From: Paracoccaceae bacterium
GTDB taxonomy: Bacteria > Pseudomonadota > Alphaproteobacteria > Rhodobacterales > Rhodobacteraceae
Assembly: GCA_003561595.1 (NCBI GenBank)
Contig: PWWF01000303.1
Location: 1 to 17,621 of the forward strand
Direction: 5' to 3'
Length of the DNA: 17,621 nucleotides
Shown here: in pieces, positions 1-6,476 of the stretch
Position numbering within the stretch: position 1 is the stretch's first letter
Layout of the letters: each line of letters opens with the position of its first letter
Notes under the pieces: model-generated
What the model saw: the letters and a program-made list of their open reading frames with translations, nothing else
What the model was told of the DNA's origin: nothing
Databases searched by the model: none
Made by a program: the position numbers and the translations under genes

Positions 1-1
1 C

Positions 2-469
2 GCGGGGCAAGAGGCATTGCTGGCCGAGGTGCTGATCCTTGCGGCCTTTGTCGCGCCGATCATCGATATGGGCGGCAATACCGGCAGCCAGTCGGCCACG
101 ATGGTCATCCGCGCCATGGCGCTGGGGCAGTTGCGGCTGCAGGCACGCGATATCCGGTTCGTGATCCGCCGCGAAGCGCCGGTGCTGCTGGGGCTGGGGC
201 TGGTCGTGGCCAGTCTGATGGCCGCGCTGGCGGGCCTGGGGCAGGCGATCACGCCGCAGGTGCTGTGGGTGATCTGGCTGACCATGCTGGTGGTCACGGT
301 CACTGGTGGCGTGCTGGGCGCGATCCTGCCCTTTGCTGCCAAACATCTGGGCACGGACCCCGCCGCCATGTCGGCGCCGCTGATCACCTCGATCATGGAT
401 CTGGTCGGTGTCGTGATCTATTTCGCCATCGCCTGGGCATTGCTCGGGCCTGTTGCGGGGGCCGTCTGA
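2..469 (+). CDS. mgtE: MgtE/SLC41-type Mg2+ channel, C-terminal membrane part (left-truncated)
   Basis: The frame is open from the window edge and ends in TGA at 467-469, so the N-terminal and CBS parts lie outside, if present. The visible 155 residues hold about four hydrophobic helices. The first carries the MgtE pore signature PIIDMGGNTGSQ, and the last carries the LITSIMDLVGV segment, whose Asp matches the conserved pore Mg2+-binding Asp of MgtE (family knowledge). MgtE proteins are inner-membrane, Mg2+-gated Mg2+ channels that work as dimers. A second mgtE-like gene follows about 160 bases downstream on the same strand with a closely related motif (MGGNVGTQ), so the two could form a heteromeric channel (inference). 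The stop overlaps the ATG of a 34-codon frame by one base. Family assignment is secure; whether the full gene has CBS domains cannot be seen. Confidence 0.9.
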   Translation, partial: AGQEALLAEVLILAAFVAPIIDMGGNTGSQSATMVIRAMALGQLRLQARDIRFVIRREAPVLLGLGLVVASLMAALAGLGQAITPQVLWVIWLTMLVVTVTGGVLGAILPFAAKHLGTDPAAMSAPLITSIMDLVGVVIYFAIAWALLGPVAGAV

Positions 470-573
470 TGATCCGCGCCCCCCTGACCCTGTGCGTGTC
501 ATGCGCCTGTCAGACATCCTTGCGATGGATGCAGGACCATGTCGCGCTGGCGCGTGGCTGGGACCCGCCATAG
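469..573 (+). CDS. Possible 34-residue Cys-containing small protein (doubtful)
   Basis: An ATG overlaps the upstream mgtE stop by one base (TGATG, the usual coupling arrangement) and opens 34 codons ending in TAG at 571-573. The peptide contains CVSCAC (Cys 9, 12, 14), a possible metal ligand set, and ends WDPP. No Shine-Dalgarno sequence is visible beyond the coupling. I do not recognise the peptide and cannot exclude a chance frame. The rest of the 470-630 interval holds no other gene that I can support; a GGAG at 620-623 serves the next gene. Confidence 0.2.
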   Translation: MIRAPLTLCVSCACQTSLRWMQDHVALARGWDPP

Positions 574-630
574 GCAACCGCGCCCCTTCTCATTCGTTTT
601 CCGACCACATAAAGCCAATGGAGAAATCTC

Positions 631-1140
631 ATGGCAAGCACCACTATTGACACGATGGGCGCAAGCGGCGCCCCGAACCGCCCCGCCCGCGACCCAATTT
701 CGGAACGCATCCGCGACGCATTCGTCTATGTCAGTGACACCGCCACGGCGGCCGAGGCGATTGCCGCTGTCAGCCGCTCACGCGTGCCGACTGGGCAGGC
801 CGCTGTCGTCTTCGTCATCGATGACAAGGGGCATTACAAGGGCTTTGCCCGCCTCTCTGCCCTGTTGCGCGCCGACGGCACCACAAAGGTCACGACCCTG
901 AGCGACGGCGCCGGGCTGGCTGTGCGCCACGACACCGAACAGGAAGCCGCCGCGCGCGTGCTGCAAAACAAGGACGTGCCGCTTCTGCCGGTCATCAATG
1001 ACCAGTCCGAGATGATCGGCGTGCTGACCTTTGATGACGCGATGGACATTCTGGAACAGGAAGCCACTGATGACATCCTGTTCAAGGCCGGGTCGGCGAT
1101 GTGTTCAACTCTGACGATCACATCCGTTCCGAAAAACTGA
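631..1140 (+). CDS. mgtE: Frameshifted mgtE, 5' part: CBS-pair domain
   Basis: ATG at 631 follows GGAGA at 620-624. About 149 residues read as a CBS pair of the MgtE type: the first CBS covers roughly residues 28-85 (VFVIDDKGHYKGFARL), the second roughly 95-145 (VPLLPVINDQSEMIGVLTFDDAMDIL), followed by the linker EQEATDDILFKAG that in MgtE leads into the membrane domain. After FKAG the frame runs into 17 unrelated residues and stops, while the expected continuation (VGDVFNSDDHIRSEKLTQGP) is in another frame. One extra G in the GGG run at 1090-1092 would join the two parts into a 354-residue protein. The joined protein would still lack the alpha-helical N domain of classical MgtE (about 450 residues). 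The CBS pair normally senses cytoplasmic Mg2+ and adenine nucleotides. Either a real inactivating frameshift or a sequencing error is possible. Confidence 0.85.
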   Translation: MASTTIDTMGASGAPNRPARDPISERIRDAFVYVSDTATAAEAIAAVSRSRVPTGQAAVVFVIDDKGHYKGFARLSALLRADGTTKVTTLSDGAGLAVRHDTEQEAAARVLQNKDVPLLPVINDQSEMIGVLTFDDAMDILEQEATDDILFKAGSAMCSTLTITSVPKN

Positions 1141-1694
1141 CCCAGGGGCCGATCTGGTACACGGTCCGCGTGCGCATCCTGTTCCTGCTGGTCACGCTGG
1201 CCGGGGGCCTGATTGTCGGCGGGCTGATCGACCAGTTCGAGGATGTGCTGGGGGCGGTGCTGGCGCTTGCGATCTTTATCCCGCTGGTGATGGATATGGG
1301 TGGCAATGTCGGCACCCAAAGCTCCACCATCTTCGCGCGCGGCTTTGCGCTGGGCCATGTCCGGGTGCAGGATTTCTGGCGCAAGAATTTCGCGCGCGAG
1401 GCGTTGGTCGGGCTGACCATGGCCGTGGGGATCGCGCTTGTGGCCGGAACCGTCGCCTATTTCTGGCAGGGCGTGCCCAATGACATCCCGCAACTGGGGG
1501 TCGTGGTCGGCGTCGCGCTCTTCACCTCGGTCTTTCTGGCGGCCTGCCTCGGCTTCTTGCTGCCATATGTGATGGTCAAGCTGGGGGTGGATCATGCGCC
1601 GGGCGCGGACCCGTTCATCACCACGATCAAGGATTTCACGGGGCTTCTGATCTATTTCTCGATGGCCTCCTGGCTGATCGGGGTGGACATGTGA
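1101..1694 (+). CDS. mgtE: Frameshifted mgtE, 3' part: Mg2+ channel membrane domain
   Basis: The frame resumes the mgtE reading just after the GGG run at 1090-1092; the GTG at 1101 is only the first possible start in it and has no convincing ribosome site. The 197 residues hold five hydrophobic helices, the pore motif PLVMDMGGNVGTQSS and the last-helix Asp in ITTIKDFTGLLIYF, both expected for an MgtE pore. The motif after the first helix resembles the preceding mgtE gene, so the two are paralogues. Without the frameshift this is the transmembrane domain of the CBS-containing protein starting at 631. As read, it would be made only by reinitiation or frameshifting. A 12-bp perfect hairpin follows the stop. 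Confidence 0.88.
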   Translation: MFNSDDHIRSEKLTQGPIWYTVRVRILFLLVTLAGGLIVGGLIDQFEDVLGAVLALAIFIPLVMDMGGNVGTQSSTIFARGFALGHVRVQDFWRKNFAREALVGLTMAVGIALVAGTVAYFWQGVPNDIPQLGVVVGVALFTSVFLAACLGFLLPYVMVKLGVDHAPGADPFITTIKDFTGLLIYFSMASWLIGVDM

Positions 1695-1702
1695 TCCATG
1701 CG

Positions 1703-1731
1703 CAGGGCGGCGCATTGGCTGCGCCGCCCTG
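1703..1731 (+). terminator. Strong hairpin after the mgtE stop
   Basis: CAGGGCGGCGCA (1703-1714) and TGCGCCGCCCTG (1720-1731) form a perfect 12-bp stem around TTGGC, starting 8 bases after the TGA. No T-run follows, so it may be an mRNA 3'-end stabiliser or a Rho-associated end rather than a classical intrinsic terminator. Confidence 0.5.
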
Positions 1732-1769
1732 TCGCACTACATCTGCCGCACATCACGAAAGGAGCCGTC

Positions 1770-2027
1770 ATGACCGAGACCAGATTTCACCGTATGCGCC
1801 GCGCCGTCATCAGCCTGCACCGCACCGACATGCTTGTGCCGGTTCTGGGGCTGGCCTCGGTCAGTGCCTCTGCCATGGCGATGGCCGCGGTCGCGCAGGT
1901 CCTGCCCGAAACAGCCGGGCTCTCGGACGCGCTGGGCCAGTGCAACCCGCTGCAGGGCGATTTCGGCTGCGGGCACGGGTTCGGCTGCGCCTGCCACATG
2001 TTGCCGGACCCCGGCAGTGTTCTGTAA
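1770..2027 (+). CDS. Small single-pass membrane protein with Cys/His C-terminus
   Basis: ATG at 1770 is preceded by a good AAAGGAG (1758-1764). I prefer it to an in-frame start at 1698, which would put the 12-bp hairpin inside the gene. The 85 residues comprise a basic N-terminus (about 1-20), one hydrophobic segment (about 21-45, rich in Ala, Met and Ser), and a short C-terminal part with Cys 58, 67, 73 and 75 and His 69 and 76, including FGCGHGFGCACH. The Cys/His cluster could bind a metal, which fits the surrounding Mg/divalent-cation transport genes, but this is inference. I do not recognise a family. It lies between the split mgtE and the MgtE-N-like gene. Confidence 0.55.
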   Translation: MTETRFHRMRRAVISLHRTDMLVPVLGLASVSASAMAMAAVAQVLPETAGLSDALGQCNPLQGDFGCGHGFGCACHMLPDPGSVL

Positions 2028-2134
2028 GGGGCTGCCAGCATGGTGCTGACCGGAATACCATAGCCCCGTGTCCCAAGCCCCGGCTGCGCGCGGTCACGCC
2101 GGGACGGGGCCGCAACAGGACAAGGAGGGTCGCC

Positions 2135-2416
2135 ATGCCCCATCATCCCGCACAAGCGCCGGGCGCGCTGCGCAGTACGCATCTGCGCGCCTTCATCTAC
2201 GCCGACAGCCTCAAGCCCGGTCGCCCTGCCCTTCTGCGCCACCCGCCCGAGGCCATCGCCCAAGCCCTGACGCAGCTTTCCAGCGAAGAGGCCGCGCGCT
2301 GCCTCGCGCTCTTGCCCGCAGGTGTGCAGATCCCGGTTGCCGTGCGGCTGGACCGGCTGACGCGCGCGCGACTGGCGCGCGACTGGCGCGCGACTGTGCA
2401 GATTGGTTCGGGGTGA
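2135..2416 (+). CDS. Stand-alone protein resembling an MgtE N-terminal domain
   Basis: ATG at 2135 follows an excellent AAGGAGGG (2122-2129). The 93-residue product contains, at about residues 36-75, HPPEAIAQALTQLSSEEAA followed by a second helix ending in RLDRL. This pattern (HP-x-x-IA-x-x-L-x-x-L-x-x-EE-x-A-x-x-L-x-x-LP) is typical of the MgtE N-domain superhelix, which in MgtE sits before the CBS pair and binds Mg2+. The neighbouring mgtE lacks exactly this domain, so this protein may supply it in trans, or be a remnant of it (inference). The last residues are read through three copies of an 11-bp repeat, each in a different frame, so the C-terminus depends on copy number. No other family suggests itself. 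Confidence 0.6.
   Translation: MPHHPAQAPGALRSTHLRAFIYADSLKPGRPALLRHPPEAIAQALTQLSSEEAARCLALLPAGVQIPVAVRLDRLTRARLARDWRATVQIGSG
2364..2396 (+). repeat. Three perfect tandem copies of an 11-bp unit
   Basis: GCGCGCGACTG occurs at 2364-2374, 2375-2385 and 2386-2396. It lies in the 3' end of the MgtE-N-like gene. Eleven is not a multiple of three, so gain or loss of one copy would change the reading frame and C-terminus. Confidence 0.95.
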
Positions 2417-2507
2417 TCCCGGTCCTGCGCGCCTTTCAGGTTTCGGTTGCATCGCATGGCATGGCAGGTCAGATGACCCCTGTGGGCCGCGTGTAGGGAC
2501 AGGGCGC

Positions 2508-3650
2508 ATGACAGTTTCGCCAGAGATGACAGAGGCCACCGCCCTGCGCGACAAGCGTCGCGCGGCCTGGGCCGGGGTGGTGATGAATGGCCCGCTGGCG
2601 GCGGCCAAGATCATCGCGGGGCTTGCCGCCCATAGCCAGGCACTGGTCGCCGACGGGGTGCATTCGCTGTCGGATCTGGCCTCGGACGCGGCGGTGATCT
2701 GGGCGCTGGGGCATTCACACCGCCCGCCCGATGCCGACCACCCCTTCGGCCATGGCCGGTTCGAGACGCTGGCGACACTGGCCATCGCGGCGATGCTGGG
2801 GTTGGCTGCGCTGGGCATCCTGATCGATGCCGGCGCACGGCTGCTCGATCCGCCGCGCGCGGCACCGGGGCTGCTCGCGCTCTGGGTGGCGGGGCTGTCC
2901 ATCGCAATGAAAGAGGGGCTGTATCACTACACCCGCGCAGTGGCCCGGCGCACGGGCTCGGCCATGATGGCCGCGAATGCCTGGCACCACCGGTCGGATG
3001 CGGCGACCTCGGTCGTGGCGCTGGCGGGGATTGGCGCGGCGATGCTGGGCGCGCCCTGGGCCGATGCGCTGGGCGCGGCGATCATCGCGCTGATGCTGGG
3101 CCGGGTCGCGCTGCATTATGGCCGCCCCGCGATCCGCGAACTGGTCGATACCGCCCCGCCCGCAGAGATGTCCGACCAGATCACCGCCGCGCTGATCGCC
3201 ACGCCCGGCGTGCGCGATGCCCATGACCTGCGCCTGCGCAACATGGGCGGCAGCATTCAGGCCGATGCGCATATCACGCTCGATCCCGCGATGACCCTGT
3301 CCGAGGCCCATCGCCTGTCAGAGGCCGCGCGCAGCGCGGTTCTGGAACAGGTGCCCGATGTGACCGAAATCGTCATCCACCCCGAACCCGATGGCCATGC
3401 CGATGGCCCCGCCGCCCATGATGCCGCGCTGCGCCCCGAACTCGCGCAGGTCGTGCGCGACTGCCTGCAGGGGCAGGTGCCCGAGGGCGCGATCCGCGAT
3501 CTGCGGCTCGATTACCGCGATGACGGGGTGGTGGCCGTGGTCGAATTGCATGTCGAACCCGCCGAAGGGGTGCAGGCGCGGGTCGCGGAACGACTGCGGC
3601 AGGCAGGCAGCGACCTCTCGGAAATCCGCCTGCTCTGGGCGCCGCCCTGA
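2508..3650 (+). CDS. Cation diffusion facilitator (CDF) transporter with two C-terminal domains
   Basis: ATG at 2508 has AGGGA about ten bases upstream; 380 residues. CDF proteins are proton-coupled inner-membrane exporters of Zn2+, Mn2+, Co2+ or Fe2+ that act as dimers. Helix 2 carries ADGVHSLSDLASD with His52 and Asp56, and helix 5 carries NAWHHRSDA with His160 and Asp164, giving an HxxxD/HxxxD site. A usual ferredoxin-like cytoplasmic domain spans about 215-292 and ends VTEIVIHPEP. An acidic, His-containing linker then leads to a second similar domain at about 305-378 (LRLDYRDDGVVAVVELHVEP). Common bacterial CDFs are near 300 residues, so the extra 80 residues are unusual. The gene is codirectional with the mgtE genes upstream and the mgtC-like gene downstream. 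The transported metal cannot be decided from sequence. Confidence 0.92.
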   Translation: MTVSPEMTEATALRDKRRAAWAGVVMNGPLAAAKIIAGLAAHSQALVADGVHSLSDLASDAAVIWALGHSHRPPDADHPFGHGRFETLATLAIAAMLGLAALGILIDAGARLLDPPRAAPGLLALWVAGLSIAMKEGLYHYTRAVARRTGSAMMAANAWHHRSDAATSVVALAGIGAAMLGAPWADALGAAIIALMLGRVALHYGRPAIRELVDTAPPAEMSDQITAALIATPGVRDAHDLRLRNMGGSIQADAHITLDPAMTLSEAHRLSEAARSAVLEQVPDVTEIVIHPEPDGHADGPAAHDAALRPELAQVVRDCLQGQVPEGAIRDLRLDYRDDGVVAVVELHVEPAEGVQARVAERLRQAGSDLSEIRLLWAPP

Positions 3651-3702
3651 ACGCGCTGTCACGGTCCTGTCACACAGCTTCCATTTAACACCAGACACCT
3701 GC

Positions 3703-3783
3703 GCCCATGCCCGCCCCCGCAGGGGGCAAGCGCCCGCGAGCGGGGCATGGGCGGGCGGGTGGGCCCCCGAGCGGGCGCTTTTT
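3703..3783 (+). terminator. Hairpin plus T-run before the mgtC-like gene: terminator or attenuator
   Basis: AAGCGCCCGC (3728-3737) pairs with GCGGGCGCTT (3771-3780), with an inner GGGGC/GCCCC stem, and the right arm runs into TTTTT (3779-3783): an intrinsic-terminator shape. Upstream GCCCATGCCC (3703-3712) can instead pair with GGGCATGGGC (3743-3752), enclosing a small hairpin GCCCCC-GCA-GGGGGC (3713-3727). The two long pairings overlap topologically, so they could be alternatives. It sits 53 bases after the CDF stop and 36 before the next ATG, so it may simply end the CDF transcript or control the mgtC-like gene. Confidence 0.55.
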
Positions 3784-3818
3784 CCCCGCTGATACCACCA
3801 CGACCGAAAGGGAACGCC

Positions 3819-4394
3819 ATGCCAGACCTGATCCCCCTCCAGCCCGTCCTGAACCTGATCGCCGCTCTGTGCTTCGGTGCAGTCATCGGCATCGAGCGGC
3901 AATGGCGCCAGCGGCTGGCCGGGCTGCGCACCAATACGCTTGTCTCGCTTGGCGCGGGCATCATCTTTCGCGAAGGCTTCAACGTGCGCGGGCTGAACAC
4001 TGCGGCCACGCTGTGGTGCGCGGCAGCCATCGGCATGCTGGCGGGCGCGGTCGTCTTCGTCAATCTCGCGCTGCGCCCGCTGGCGCGCGTGCTGGACCGC
4101 CAGCCCATCCAGACCACCGAGTTGATCCGCTACCACGCGGTCGGGATTGTCTGCAAGGGCACGCAAGAGGCCCATGTCCGCGCGCTGATGCTGCAGGGCT
4201 TTGCCGAGAACGGGCTGCATCTGACCGGGCTGGAATCCGAGAATATCGAGGATACCGACCGCGTCGAGGTCACGGCAGAGGTCAATGCCGACACCACCTC
4301 GGACCCGGCGCTCGAACAGATCGTGGGTCGCCTGAGCCTGGAGCCCGCTGTCACCGCCGCGCGCTGGAGCATTCGCGAAACGGGCTATTCCTGA
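3819..4394 (+). CDS. mgtC: MgtC/SapB-family protein with internal deletion
   Basis: ATG at 3819 is preceded by AAAGGGA (3807-3813); 191 residues. The N-terminal segment IGIERQWRQRLAGLRTNTLV and the segment REGFNVRGLNTAATLWC are hallmarks of MgtC, and the end (ARWSIRETGYS) matches the end of the C-terminal ACT-like domain of MgtC proteins. MgtC is an inner-membrane protein linked to growth at low Mg2+ and to inhibition of the F-type ATPase in Salmonella. By comparison with the Salmonella MgtC sequence as I remember it, about 31 residues are missing between Ala46 and Gly47 (nt 3956/3957), namely the second membrane helix and the GRIAAQIVSGIGFLG-type stretch. The frame stays open, so a shortened protein is made, but its topology must differ. 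The context of Mg2+ channels supports a Mg2+ role; activity is doubtful. Confidence 0.88.
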   Translation: MPDLIPLQPVLNLIAALCFGAVIGIERQWRQRLAGLRTNTLVSLGAGIIFREGFNVRGLNTAATLWCAAAIGMLAGAVVFVNLALRPLARVLDRQPIQTTELIRYHAVGIVCKGTQEAHVRALMLQGFAENGLHLTGLESENIEDTDRVEVTAEVNADTTSDPALEQIVGRLSLEPAVTAARWSIRETGYS

Positions 4395-4456
4395 CGCATC
4401 CTTTCCGCAATCCTGCCCGATTCCTCTGCTAGCCCCTGCCCCATGCAGGACGCGAC

Positions 4457-5374
4457 ATGAGCGATTTCAGCACTGACACTGGCGCCCCGCACCCGTTCGG
4501 GGCCTGGTTGGGCACGGGTAACCGCGCCCATAAACTGCTGGTGGCCATCGGATCACTGATCACGAGCATCGTGCTGACGATGGGCAAGCTGGTCGTGGGC
4601 CTGCTGTCCGGCTCGCTCGCGCTGGTGGCAGATGCGCTGCAGGGGCTGATCGATATTGTCGTGACCGGGATCACCGTGCTGGTGGTGGGCCAGTCCGATC
4701 GCGGCGCCGATCCCGCCTGGACCTGCGGGCGCGAGAAATTCGAGGTCATGGCCGCGCTGGCCGAGGCGCTGCTGCTGGCCGTGATCGCCGTGTTCATCTG
4801 GCATCTGGCCGCGATGAAACTGGTGCACGGCACCCCCGCCATAGAGATCGAGGCCTGGTATCTGATCGCCGCCCTGACAGCGGCAGCAGCGGATTTCATC
4901 CGCCATCTGATCGTCAAGCGCGCCGCACGCGCGACCGGGTCCATGGCGCTGGCGGCCAATGCCGCGCATTTCCTGACCGACTCGCTGGGCACTGTGCTGG
5001 TGACGCTGGGGCTGTTGGGGGCATGGTATGGCTGGCCCGTGGCCGATACGCTCGCGGCTTTGGGCGTGGCGGCATTGCTCAGCTATACCTCCTTCGCTGT
5101 CGGGCGCCGCGCCATCGGCATGCTGCTGGATCGCACGGACCCTGACCTGTCGCTGGCTGTGCTGGAACGGATCGAGCAGGCCCCCGAGATCGCAACCATC
5201 CGCGCCCTGCGCATCCGCCGGATGCCCGACCGCTATCTGGTCGATCTGCGCGCCGATGCCCGGATGCAGGATCTGCAGGATATCGCACGGATCGAGGCGC
5301 TGCTGTCCGAGCAGATCATTGTGCTGCTTGGTCCGACCGATCTGGTCGCCGCCCTGCGCCCCTGCCCACTCTGA
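4457..5374 (+). CDS. Cation diffusion facilitator (CDF) transporter
   Basis: ATG at 4457, 305 residues, 62 bases after the mgtC-like stop and on the same strand; no strong Shine-Dalgarno sequence is visible. The CDF fold is shown by six hydrophobic segments, GSLALVADALQGLIDIV in helix 2, NAAHFLTDSLGTVLV in helix 5, and a short cytoplasmic domain from about residue 225. The metal-site positions read Gln62/Asp66 and His171/Asp175, so the usual Asp or His at the first position is Gln. It is only distantly similar to the CDF at 2508, so it is not a recent duplicate. It probably exports a divalent metal or an unusual substrate; specificity is unknown. It is the last gene of the plus-strand metal block. 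Confidence 0.9.
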   Translation: MSDFSTDTGAPHPFGAWLGTGNRAHKLLVAIGSLITSIVLTMGKLVVGLLSGSLALVADALQGLIDIVVTGITVLVVGQSDRGADPAWTCGREKFEVMAALAEALLLAVIAVFIWHLAAMKLVHGTPAIEIEAWYLIAALTAAAADFIRHLIVKRAARATGSMALAANAAHFLTDSLGTVLVTLGLLGAWYGWPVADTLAALGVAALLSYTSFAVGRRAIGMLLDRTDPDLSLAVLERIEQAPEIATIRALRIRRMPDRYLVDLRADARMQDLQDIARIEALLSEQIIVLLGPTDLVAALRPCPL

Positions 5375-5375
5375 T

Positions 5376-5405
5376 GCGCGATAAAAGTTACTTTAACAGT
5401 CGCGC
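5376..5405. terminator. Hairpin between convergent genes
   Basis: GCGCGA (5376-5381) pairs with TCGCGC (5400-5405), with an A/T-rich inner stem (TAAAAG/CTTTA). It lies between the CDF stop and the minus-strand stop at 5427. No clear T-run is present; possible bidirectional terminator. Confidence 0.35.
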
Positions 5406-5426
5406 CTTGGATATTGTTTCAGAAGC

Positions 5427-6470
5427 TTAATCTGCCGGATCAGACGATGCGCCGGAGGAAGACGGGTAATAGCTGCGATATTCCGAGAGCAGCCATTCCG
5501 CAGCACAGGTATCGATCTCTGCCAGACGCGGTGTCAGCCTGGCGCGCACGCGTGCGGAATTCATCAGCATGATGCGTCGCGCGACCGCTTGACGCCCCCG
5601 CGCGCTTTCAATGAAATCGCGCTCGGGAATCAGCGATGCGCTCGGGCTGCCCATCATGGCCAGGCTGTGATAGCTGCCCAAGGCCTCGTACAGTGCGAGC
5701 GTGCAGGCCGATTGCGTGCTGCTGCATTGCTTTGCGCAGGTCAGGCGCAGGGGCTGGGCCAGTTCGGCCCCCTGCAGCCAGTTGCGCAGGTCATTTTGCG
5801 GCACGGGCAGCCCGGCAAAACGGCGCATCGGATGGCCGCGCGGCAGGGACAGCGCCTCACCCATCGGCAATTTGCGGGCCGGACGCAGGTGGCGCAGCGC
5901 CTCGGGGAACCATGGTTGCGCGATCACCTCATCGGGAAAGCCGCGCTCGGTGCGGCTGACCTCGGCCAGCAATGCCTCGCGGCTGGCGCGCGCCTCGCCA
6001 TACTGGGCAAAGCCCTCGGCAATCTCGATCCCGCCGGGCAGGGTCCACAGGCGCAGCCACAGATCGGCCAACGGCTCATCTTCGGCTGCCGCCTGCATCC
6101 AGTTGCGCCCCGACAGCCCGCCGGGGCGGCGCAGCAATGCGATTCTGGTCTCGCGGTCCAGACCGCCCAGATAGGGGCCCTGCAACGCGCCGGTCTTGTC
6201 GATCAGCCCCAGCAGCATTTGCGCAGCGGTATTGCCCCCATCGGCCAGATCGGCAAGGGCCGGTAACGCGCCTTCCTCATCAGCATTCAACCAAAGAGCG
6301 AGCGCTTCGGCATAGGCGGGATCGTCGCTGCCCGCGATCTTGTCTGCAATTGCAGGGCCGCCTGTCACCCCCAGCACAACCACGGCGGAGACGGCCCAGG
6401 ACACGCGCCGCAGAGCGGACAGCAGGCAGCCCCGGAGACTTCGGCTTGTTCTGGTGCGACTCACTCCCAT
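5427..6470 (-). CDS. Exported or membrane-anchored protein of unknown function, weakly Sel1-like
   Basis: 347 residues, starting at ATG 6470. The N-terminus is basic (residues 1-22), then hydrophobic (about 24-40) and ends GGPAIADK, a plausible signal-peptidase site near 42, so the protein is probably periplasmic or anchored. Residues about 50-95 (ADEEGALPALADLADGGNTA, AAQMLLGLI) resemble a Sel1/TPR-like helix pair; the rest is helical-looking with many Leu and Arg. Four Cys lie in the C-terminal third, three of them close together (LTCAKQCSSTQSACTL) and one in EIDTCAAEWLL. I do not recognise a named family. The gene is isolated, convergent with the metal block and divergent from the gene at 6777. 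A promoter-like pair (6477-6505) places the transcript start on or next to the ATG. Confidence 0.75.
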   Translation of the reverse strand: MGVSRTRTSRSLRGCLLSALRRVSWAVSAVVVLGVTGGPAIADKIAGSDDPAYAEALALWLNADEEGALPALADLADGGNTAAQMLLGLIDKTGALQGPYLGGLDRETRIALLRRPGGLSGRNWMQAAAEDEPLADLWLRLWTLPGGIEIAEGFAQYGEARASREALLAEVSRTERGFPDEVIAQPWFPEALRHLRPARKLPMGEALSLPRGHPMRRFAGLPVPQNDLRNWLQGAELAQPLRLTCAKQCSSTQSACTLALYEALGSYHSLAMMGSPSASLIPERDFIESARGRQAVARRIMLMNSARVRARLTPRLAEIDTCAAEWLLSEYRSYYPSSSGASSDPAD

Positions 6471-6476
6471 AGCGAC

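Noticed and set aside
1085..1140. Programmed ribosomal frameshifting joining the two mgtE parts
   Set aside because: No slippery heptamer followed by a fitting stem was seen at the junction; a missing base is the simpler explanation.
834..1715. Open frame of 293 codons on the minus strand
   Set aside because: It is antisense to the mgtE halves, which show firm family motifs; composition is that of a shadow frame.
1787..2902. Open frame of 371 codons on the minus strand
   Set aside because: It covers the small gene at 1770, the MgtE-N-like gene and the CDF start, all with ribosome sites on the plus strand; no domain seen.
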